From Cordilura impudica (taxonomy: Eukaryota; Arthropoda; Insecta; Diptera; Scathophagidae), in the NCBI GenBank assembly GCA_963682025.1, contig OY821519.1, forward strand, positions 1,406,001 through 1,470,000: DNA of 64,000 nt. Direction: 5' to 3'. Below, in pieces: positions 56,447-64,000 of this stretch. Each line of letters begins with the position of its first letter. Position 1 is the stretch's first letter. Both the position numbers and the translations under genes were made by a program. The notes beneath the pieces were generated by a model, which was given only the letters and a program-made list of their open reading frames with translations, did no database searches and was not told where the DNA came from.

Positions 56447-57708
56447 AAGGGTCCGCCATCTAACATTTTTTTTTCAACTAATGCTTATTTCGTGAATGGT
56501 AACACTTAATTCATGTCTGATTTGACAGATAATTAGTTTTGTCCTTCCGCTAAACGAATATGGTTACGTGTATGCTTGAACAACGCTGGGAAATATTGCG
56601 ACATTACTTTGAAAATCATGGTAATGTTGCAGAATGTGTGCGAAAATTGCGTATGGATTTTGGAAGAAGAGAAGCACCGTCAGCTCCGTATGTTCGTTAT
56701 CTTGCGAAAAAAGTGAAAGAAACTGGCATCCTCAGCGATAAACCAAAGCGTGAAAAGCCAAAAACAGTGCGTACACCCGAGAATATTGATGCTGTGGCAG
56801 AAAGTGTGCGTGAAGCGCCATCAACATCAATTCACCGTCGTTCTCAAGAATTGCACATTTCAGAGGCATCATTGAGACGAATTTTGCTTAAAGACCTTGG
56901 TATGACGCCATACAAAGTCCAATTGGTTCAGGAGTTGAAGCCAACTGACCATCCAATGCGTTCTCGCTTCGCTAAGTGGGCCTGCGATGCCGATTTTGCC
57001 AAAAAAATCATCTTTTCAGATGAAGCTCATTTTGATCTTAGCGGGTATGTAAACAAGCAAAATTGGCGCATTTGGGGCACAGAAAACCCGCACGCATACA
57101 TTGAAAAGCCAATACACCCAAAATGAATCACTTTTTGGGGCGGATTTTGGTCCAGAGGCATAATTGGGCCATTTTTTTTCGAAAATGAGCAAGTAGTGGC
57201 CGTTGCAGTCAATGGCGATCGTTATCGGGCCATGTTGAACGAATTTTTGTTCACAAAAATTGAAGAGGAGGATATTGGCAACATTTGGTTTCAACAGGAT
57301 GGCGCTACGTGCCACACAGCCGAAGCTACACTCGATATTTTGCGCCCGCAGAGCTTATGACGTTTGGCTACTTCGGAGCTGCGATTTGACACCGTTGGAC
57401 TATTATTTGTGGGGTGCCCTCAAAGATAAGTGTTACGCCAACAAGCCAGAGACAATTGACGCTTTAAAGGACAATATTCGTGAAGCCATTGATGAAATAC
57501 AGCTGCACACAATCGACAATGTGCTTAAAAATTGGACCGATCGTGTAGGCTACTGCATGGCCAGCCGAGGCAGCCATTTGAATGAAATTATTTTCAGTTA
57601 TTAACCGGAAGGATTGTACTTTCAAATAAAAAAAAAAATTTGAGATAATATTGAGTAGTTTTTTTTATAGCATTTGCAAAAAAAAAAAAAGTTATTTGGC
57701 GGACCCTT
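56447..57708 (+). mobile_element. mariner element, full length (second lineage)
   Basis: 1262 bp between TA dinucleotides. Inverted ends AAGGGTCCGCCATCTAAC and, reversed, AAGGGTCCGCCAAATAAC, followed by T-runs. Transposase on the plus strand with an intact ATG. Confidence 0.9.
56560..57604 (+). pseudogene. mariner transposase pseudogene (second lineage)
   Basis: 188 uninterrupted codons from ATG 56560: HTH region (ILRHYFENHGNVAECVRKLR, STSIHRRSQELHISEASLRR), linker, and first catalytic D in IFSDEAHFDLSGYVNKQ. Then a TGA at 57124-57126, probably a mutated arginine codon. The frame reopens with FFFENEQVVAVAVNGDRYRA and WFQQDGATCHTAEATLDILR (second D). A short deletion and frameshift near 57350 follow, then SCDLTPLDYYLWGALKDKCY (third D) to LNEIIFSY at 57604. 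Only two or three lesions, so recently inactivated; differs clearly from the lineage at 31781. Confidence 0.9.
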
Positions 57709-57713
57709 TATTA

Positions 57714-58611
57714 CACAAGGGAACAAGGTTTTTGTTGCTTAAGAACTAAATGTTATTTTAAAGGGACGCTGAATCTGAATCTGCACTTGTACTTTTAATC
57801 AGCCGTACTTTTCGCGATATACCGTTATGTCCAAAATAAGGCACTTTCACTACATGTATTGGAATAACTTGAAAACAGTTCACCTCGGTTAAAAAATTTC
57901 CAAAACTCATTAACAATACATTGGTGCTTATATTGGTTTTAAATTTGCCCAGTAGTTTCAGAGATATCGTTGAAGTTTTAAAAAAAGAACAATTAAAAAA
58001 AAATATTTTCTTCTTTAAAAATTCATAAAATATAAAAATGCGATAAAAAAAAAACACAGTTTTGGTCTAAAAACATTTAGCTAAACATATTTCGAATAAA
58101 ATGAGCTTTATTTCATTGTAATCGGTCCACAACTTTTGCTCAAGACCGACTATATTTTTCACAAGGGAACAATGTTTTTTTTATTATTAAGAACTAAATG
58201 TTGTTTTTAAGGTTATTTGGGACACTGAATGCAAATCTGCACTTGATTTTTTTCTATCAGCTCGACTTTTCGCGATATACCAAGAGGCTTTACACTACAT
58301 ATATTGGAATAACTTGAAAACGATTCACTATATTAAGTTATAAAAAAATCCAAAACTCGTTAGAAATATTGTCTTTAAGCCGTGCTTACATTAGTTTTAA
58401 ATTTGCACAGTAGGTTCAGAGATATCGTTGAAAATTTGAAAAAAAAAATAGAACAATTTTTCAAAAAAGTCAAAAATACGATTATTTCATGTAACTAAAA
58501 AATGCGAGCTGATGAAGAAAAATGGAGATTTACAATCAGCGACCTCAAATTAGTAAACAATTGCAATAGAGTTCAAGTCAACACCAAAAAAGTTAAATTT
58601 TGTTCCCTTGT
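57714..58611. mobile_element. TIR element made of two 446-bp direct repeats
   Basis: Outer ends ACAAGGGAACAA and its inverse TTGTTCCCTTGT. Inside, units starting at 57714 and 58160 are similar: ACAAGGGAACAA, TAAGAACTAAATGTT, CTTTTCGCGATATACC, TTGGAATAACTTGAAAAC, TTCAGAGATATCGTTGAA in the same order. The first unit abuts the mariner (three bases from its TA). ORFs on either strand are short and not conserved between units. Confidence 0.75.
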
Positions 58612-58999
58612 ATCAATAATATTAACTCTTCTGTTTGTGAGAAGGTTCCGGGAAACTTTCTTGAATATCAAACTCTCACGAGTCCTTAATGTTGTATGGG
58701 TTGAATACCGGAAGCGTGCACGTGATCCAAGAAAAAATTGTGCTGAATCGACTAAAGCTAGTTTTGAAGCGATGCGAGCAATAGTTTCGATTTTATTGAA
58801 ATTTAATGACGCTTAGTACATGGATTAGCGAAAAGATGGCTACAGAACTTGTACTATTATTAGAAGAAATCGCTAATGAGTTTTCTTGAATTCTGTTTTT
58901 TTTTTTTTTGTTGTTATTTATTTATTTTCCAACTTAATGCTTACAACAGCGAGCAGAAAAAAACAAAAACGTGTTATACAGTATAAAACCCTAAAAAAA
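58612..58999. other. No gene recognised
   Basis: A 104-codon ORF (58502-58816) ends here with RVLNVVWVEYRKRARDPRKN; I do not recognise it, and most of its first third lies in the preceding repeat. Confidence 0.4.
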
Positions 59000-59757
59000 A
59001 CAGAACACGCAGAATTGCAGAATTTATAAATGACGAGGAGATTGACAATGATGAGGATGATGTTGTATTTGACTTCGAGGTTGAAGATAATGACGACCTA
59101 ACATATCAGCCAAACATTGACGTTGGTGAGTTGGATATCGAAACTGAACCGCATGTGTAAATCAATGAGGCACTAGATGAAGACGACGAAGACGAATTAG
59201 AAACTGCTCCTGCCACTACCGAAATTTCTGACAGTTATTTTTCATCTGAAAATGGCACGAAATGGAGCAAAGTCGCACCATCGAATACCCGTGTTCGTGC
59301 TCATAACGTGGTCGACTATATAAGAAGGGGCAGTAAAATATACATATCATTCCTACACCATATTCCGGACGCTCTGCATAAAAAATTAATGGAAAACAAT
59401 CACTCTAAAAGAGTTCGATGTATTTTTGGCTATCGTTTTGCATGTTGGACTGTCTAAATCTAATAATGAGCCTGCTAAGGAACTGTGGGGGCCCAACCCA
59501 TGCTCTAATATATAAAGCTGCATTCTCATACGATCGATTTATGCTGACCTGAAAATTCATCCGCTTTGATAACAAAAATACGCGGCGGTAACGATTAATC
59601 AACAGTAAAACTGCTGCTATTGACAATGTTGCGCAAATGTTGCAGACCCGCATGATTCGCTGACCGTGGACGAATCATGCGTGCCATATAGAGGCCGTAC
59701 AAGGTTTACACAGTACATTCCGTCTAAGCCAGCCAAGGTGGCTGTGCGATTCGAAAT
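59000..59757 (+). pseudogene. piggyBac-like transposase pseudogene
   Basis: Plus-strand fragments in order: acidic N-terminal region (INDEEIDNDEDDVVFDFEVE); WSKVAPSNTRVRAHNVV near 59265; EFDVFLAIVLHVGLSKSNNE near 59410 with KELWGPNP; KTAAIDNV-like region; and the catalytic block LTVDESCVPYRGRTRFTQYI PSKPAK at 59660-59740. These are landmarks of piggyBac-type DDD transposases. Several frameshifts and stops; the C-terminal cysteine-rich region is missing. TTAA-flanked termini were not found. Confidence 0.7.
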
Positions 59758-59764
59758 CATTTTA

Positions 59765-59930
59765 TTCTTATTTAGTTTTTCCAACCATAATTTTTGACAG
59801 CGTCGTTTTAAACGATTTTTTATAACATTGTCAGAATGAGCTTTCAACTCAATCCACACATCCAGAATTGTTTTAATGACTTTTTCTATATAAAGCCATC
59901 TGGTTGGTGCTACCATCGGAATTGTTAATA
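59765..59930 (-). pseudogene. Possible hAT transposase fragment
   Basis: Minus-strand reading VAPTRWLYIEKVIKTILDVW then IELKAHSDNVIKNRLKRR resembles the TRWLS...vL..w..LK.hF segment that follows the RNase-H core in several hAT transposases. It directly abuts the piggyBac-like remnant in the opposite strand. Short, so uncertain. 59931-60230 shows nothing further. Confidence 0.35.
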
Positions 59931-60234
59931 AACTTATACATCTTGTTTTACAATTTTTGTCTTACCGACGAATAAGAGAACCAATAATTTTATTTTTGAC
60001 TAAAAAGTTTGGAGGCCAATTTGGTGCTTCTTTAAAAAACCTCTAAATGGAAAAATGTTATTTTTGCATAGCAAGAAAGCGCCAAATCTAGTGCTAAGGG
60101 TGCTTACCTCTTCATCGCTGTTATCAGGTTTGGTTGAGATATGTTTCAACTTTCTTTTCTACTGCACAAAAATAAGAAGAACAACAACATCAAAAATCCT
60201 ACAACAATTAATGATTCATAGTAGTTGTTCTTTT

Positions 60235-61000
60235 TATACCCTAAACCACTATGTGGTTTGGGTATAATGACTTTGTGCTGCTGTTTGTATAACTACCAAA
60301 ATATTTGACTTAGACCCATCTTTTATTACACCAATCGACTCAGAATCACTTTCTGAGTCCATTTAGCGATGTCCGTCCGTCTGTGTGTCCATGTAAACCT
60401 TGTAATCAAGCTACAGGTTGCAAATATGAATATATTTTGATGAAATTTGGTACATAAGCTTTTATCGACATAGGATGAACGCTATTGAAATTGGTGAAAT
60501 TCGGTCCATGTTCAGACGTAGCGCCCGTACAAATAGACCCTATGAAATCGACATAATTTGCCATAAGATCCGAATTGTCGTATAGATCTCAGTCAAATTG
60601 GGTTTGTATTTGTTTATTGTATCCATTAATTAGTATTCCAGAAATAATCCTTATAGGACAATACTTAGTTATAGGTCCCATATGGAGCTGCTTCCCGATC
60701 TTCACTTAGATCTATCAAAAAACAAAAATATTGCACAAATTTTTCTCAAATTTGGTTTGTGTATATTTTTTCAAAATATAAGTGACTTTACCAAATACGG
60801 TCAGGATCGGTCCATTTTTCGACCTAATCCCCATATATAGATATACCACCCGATATGAACTTTTTCGTACCTGCAGCCAAAAAAAATTAATAATAATGCC
60901 ACTCAAATTTGGTTTATGCTTATTTTCTATATACAATTAGTTGGACCATGGTATAGGGTATCGCATAGTCGGACTAGACCGACTGTAATTTTCTTACTTG
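60235..61000 (+). repeat. Dispersed repeat family A, complete copy
   Basis: TATACCC head to CTTACTTG tail, 766 bp, with TTTT on both sides (60231-60234, 61001-61004) as in the copy at 15265. The terminal palindrome has two changes (GTCGGACTAGACCGAC). Only one CCGTCCGT unit, against a longer tract in other copies. Confidence 0.88.
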
Positions 61001-61004
61001 TTTT

Positions 61005-62507
61005 CAATCTATATATATTGTAGGAAAACTTTACCATCCAATTATTTTCCTACAATCATATTTCTAATAACTGACAAATAATTGTTTAACAGTTTTTCAT
61101 AATAAACCAAGTACGATTATCTTAAAAACGACTTACAAAATACTTCAAATAGTGCGGTTTTAACTAAAAATTATACATGGAAACGATTTCGAACCTTAGT
61201 GTGTGTATCATTAGATACAGATAAGATTTATGAAAAAAAAGAAATTGTTTGAAAAATTCTCACATATTAATGTTGTATATTTTTAAATTTTTATTTAATA
61301 ACCTCACACTTTTTCAAAAGAGGAATAAAAATAATCGTAAAACAATCCCTTTTGTTTCCTTAGAATTACAAAATTTTATCAAATTTCAACATAACAAACC
61401 TTTTACCATTTTTTTGCCTATCAACCCTTAAGAGCGGAAGTTTTTACTCGACTTTTGTGTTTCAAGCACTTTTTTTCTTGGTCATGACAGCTGAGTGTTA
61501 TTTGCTTTTTAACCAGACTCCTTTTTTAGATAATGTCTGTCCATTCCTTTCCACTTACAGAGACATTTAAACAAACGTATTTTAACCACAATGTACAATT
61601 CAATTTTAAAGAACATCACATAATTTTAGTCAGGATACGAGTGTAGTGGCAACGTTTACACAAACTTTAATAGTCTATTAGCTTAACCCATTATTCAACA
61701 TTTTTATTTAGAACAATGATGAAATTTGTTAAGAGAGTGAAATCCAAAAGTATTCCAAATGTAGGAGAAACGCTCTATTTAAATTTAAGAAAAATTTCAA
61801 TTGAAATTGCTGTTTCCTCCTTGATGCTGAAAGTTTCAGAATGGAGTTGGAATTCTACATTTGGAATTAAATTTAAGTTTAAATTAATTCAATACATATT
61901 AGTAAATCTCTTTGTATCACAAACATGTTCGCCATACCTAATGGGTTAATATTGTTCGTGCACACACTTTAGCTTAAATCGTTTTATACCTTACACAGTT
62001 CTGTGGTAGAGGATATTACAAATTTTTGTCTTATGTTTTCAGTTATCCAAACAATTTAAAGCTAAGAAGAAATATTGTGGTCTCTTATACATTATTATGG
62101 TACTGACGATATTAAATAAATTAATAATTAAATAGGCCAATCAAAAAGATATAACTGCTTACTTTTTTGCTCTCTTGGCCTACGGTCAAAGTCAAGTATT
62201 CGAGCTATGTGAACCTCGAGCTGCTCCAGTAGTAAATGAGCAACTCGAGCTCATCGAGTAGCTCGAGTAATAAAAATTAAAATTTTCATGTTTGAAAGCA
62301 TGTAAAAGGTTAAATATAAGTATCTAGTATAATAAATAAATACTTTTTAGAATCGTACAAGTACCAAGAATAACATTCTTAATTATCACTTAAATCGGAG
62401 TCTCCTACTGGTGTGGGAAAACTACTACACGGAAAAGCTCGACGACTTTCCTTACAAATGTATGAAAATATACTATACACTTCATAAATGTCTGACTTCA
62501 TTTAAAA
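61005..62507. other. AT-rich stretch with a CTCGAG-word cluster, no gene
   Basis: Between 62195 and 62275 the words ATTCGAGCT, CCTCGAGCT, ACTCGAGCT, ATCGAG and GCTCGAGT occur in both orientations and may mark the end of an unidentified element. A 77-codon ORF at 61716-61949 has no known motif. Confidence 0.45.
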
Positions 62508-62560
62508 AACAAGTAAGAGTGTTAAATTCGGCTGGGCCGAATCATTGATACTCTCCACCT
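62508..62560 (+). repeat. Family F end, truncated by low-complexity DNA
   Basis: AACAAGTAAGAGTGTTAAAT, then the hairpin TTCGGCTGGGCCGAA and GATACTCTCCACC. Matches the reverse complement of 52938-52990 and stops where the ATTTTCC tract begins. Confidence 0.75.
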
Positions 62561-62860
62561 TCTTCATTTTCAATTTTCATTTTTAATTTATCATTTTCCA
62601 TTTTCCATTTTTCACTTTTCAATTTTCATCTTTCGTTATTCATTTTTAGTTTTTAATTTCTCATCATTTTCCGTTTTTCATTTTCCCTTTTCCATTTTTA
62701 ATTTTTCATTTTTCATTTTTCGTTTCTATATTTTCATTTTCCATTTTTCATTTTCCATATTCCACTTTCCATTGTTAATTTTTCATTTTTTATTTTTAGT
62801 TTTTCATATTCCATTTGCCATTTTAATTTAAAATTTTTCATTTTCCATTTTTAATTTTTC

Positions 62861-62892
<32 letters not shown>

Positions 62893-63156
62893 TTCAATTT
62901 TTATATTTCATTTTCCATTTTTCACTTTCCATTTTTCAATTTTCATTTTCCATTTTTCAAATTTCATTTTCATTTTTAATTTTCCTTTTCCATTTTTAAT
63001 TTTTCGTTTTTCGATTTCCGTTTACCATTCTTCATTTATCATTTTCCATTTTTCGTTTTTCGATTTCATTTTCCATTTTTCAATTTCAATTTTAATTTTT
63101 CATTTTCCTTTTTCCAATTTTCATTTTTCCTTTTCCATATTGCATTTTCAATTTTT

Positions 63157-63192
<36 letters not shown>

Positions 63193-63446
63193 TTTTTCGA
63201 TTTTCAATTTTTCGTTTTTCATTTTCCATTTTTCATTTTCCATTTTTCATTTTTAATTTTCAATTATCATTTTACATTTTGCATTTTTCAGTTTTAAATT
63301 TTCATTTTTCATTTTTATTTTTCATTTTCCATTTTCCATTTTTAATTTTCCATTTTCCATATTCAATTTTTAATTTTTAATTTTCCATTTTTCATTTTTA
63401 TTTTTCATTTTCCATTTTTCATTTTCCATTTTCCATATTCAATTTT
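62561..63446 (+). repeat. 0.9-kb ATTTTCC/ATTTTTC low-complexity minisatellite
   Basis: Almost entirely words such as CATTTTCCATTTTTCATTTT with unit lengths near 7 and 13-14 bp and irregular changes. The plus strand is strongly pyrimidine-biased. It is bounded left by a family F end and right by a family A head. Confidence 0.9.
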
Positions 63447-63698
63447 TATACCCTATACCACTATGTGGTTTGGGTATAATGACTTTGTGCTGCTGTTTGT
63501 AACTACCAAAAATATTTGACCCAGACCCATTTTTAATTATACCGATTGAATCAGAATCACTTTTTGAGTTGATTTAACAATGTCCGTCCGTCCGTCCGTC
63601 CGTCCGTCCGTCCGTCCGTCCGTCCGTCTGTGTGTCCATGTAAACCTTGTAATCAAACTGCAGGTCGCAAATATGAATATATTTGGATGAAATTTGGT
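63447..63698 (+). repeat. Dispersed repeat family A, truncated by a retrotransposon
   Basis: Head hairpin and the longest (CCGT)n tract of the window (63582-63629, about 12 units). The copy stops after GGATGAAATTTGGTATG, where retrotransposon coding sequence starts. Confidence 0.85.
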
Positions 63699-64000
63699 AT
63701 GAAATTTAACGATGTCGAATCTAGTGATGATACTATAATAAGTAACATGTTTGCGGATTTTTTTGCTAGTACATATTCTGTTGCTCAATATTGTTCCAAC
63801 AGCTATTCATATCCAATAAACACAAATCAAGCTATATCTTTTCCCCTAATTGATAAGGCAGAACTTGTCAATAGCCTGAAGAAACTTAAAGTTTCATTTA
63901 CTCATGGACCTGATGGAGTACCTAGTTCTATACTCAATTATTGTGCTACTTCCTTGGCAACACCACTGACTCTGTTGTTTAATGCTTCAATAAGAAACGG
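63699..64000 (+). CDS. Non-LTR retrotransposon reverse transcriptase, partial, open to window edge
   Basis: About 100 codons without a stop: DDTIISNMFADFFASTYSVA, then FPLIDKAELVNSLKKLKVSF and the GPDGVPSSIL block that begins the RT fingers, then YCATSLATPLTLLFNASIRN. The order fits the region just before RT motif 1 in Jockey/CR1-like elements. The endonuclease half is missing because the 5' end is truncated within family A; the ATG at 63699 is fortuitous. The catalytic domain would lie right of the window, so activity cannot be judged. Confidence 0.72.
   Translation, partial: MKFNDVESSDDTIISNMFADFFASTYSVAQYCSNSYSYPINTNQAISFPLIDKAELVNSLKKLKVSFTHGPDGVPSSILNYCATSLATPLTLLFNASIRN

Noticed and set aside
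58502..58816. 104-codon ORF with basic C-terminus
   Set aside because: First third lies in a duplicated repeat, the rest has no motif I can name; possible remnant but unsupported.
1..64000. tRNA, rRNA or small nuclear RNA genes
   Set aside because: No cloverleaf with conserved TTC/GG boxes or other known RNA gene was seen on reading both strands.

Overview
The window looks like nuclear DNA of a higher fly (Diptera, most likely a calyptrate such as a blow fly, flesh fly, house fly or stable fly). It is strongly AT-rich, it has one insect neuronal gene split by long introns, and it is packed with decayed insect transposons (mariner, pogo, hAT, piggyBac-like, non-LTR retrotransposons) and dispersed repeats with hairpin ends. 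There is no bacterial-style operon, CRISPR array, or tRNA/rRNA gene that I can support.

The only host gene I can reconstruct is on the minus strand, from 54247 down to 23169. It encodes a secreted or membrane-anchored neuronal cell-surface protein with three immunoglobulin domains of the DIP (Dpr-interacting protein) family. I could join ten coding exons with GT/AG junctions and matching phases: 1351 coding bases, 450 complete codons plus one base. Exons 3 to 8 sit in a compact, repeat-poor island (33130-36506). Introns 1, 2 and 8 (about 7.1, 10.5 and 9.5 kb) carry most of the mobile DNA. The final 3' exon was not found and probably lies to the left of 23169.

Region by region. 1-9.3 kb: dispersed repeats, a mariner copy split by a non-LTR retrotransposon, remnants of Tc1-like and other transposon ORFs, and a hAT transposase pseudogene. 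9.6-16.1 kb: tandem GTGAC-rich repeats, two copies of a TIR element that each carry a different nested insertion, and full-length copies of dispersed repeat family A. 16.5-21.5 kb: a near-perfect 293-bp palindrome, a pogo-type element, and a Jockey-type retrotransposon. 23.2-54.2 kb: the DIP gene with its transposon-laden introns (a 3.9-kb hAT element with nested inserts, a mariner 43 bp from a splice donor, two non-LTR retrotransposons, several MITEs). 54.2-64 kb: upstream DNA with another mariner, a TIR element built of two 446-bp repeats, piggyBac-like remnants, an 0.9-kb ATTTTCC-type low-complexity tract, and a retrotransposon reading frame that runs off the right edge.

I named the dispersed families A to F for this report only. 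Family A (about 0.8 kb) has hairpins near both ends and recurs about ten times. B (about 0.35-0.8 kb) ends in a CTCGAATTTCGAG palindrome. D is a short element with GATGTGTAAACATCT ends. Several non-homologous families carry a CCGTCCGTCTGTCTGTC-like tract. I found no complete, clearly functional novel system. The most unusual structures are the 16.5-kb palindrome, the GC-rich AGCGGC fold-back at 30.3-31.4 kb, and the shared end architecture of families A and F.
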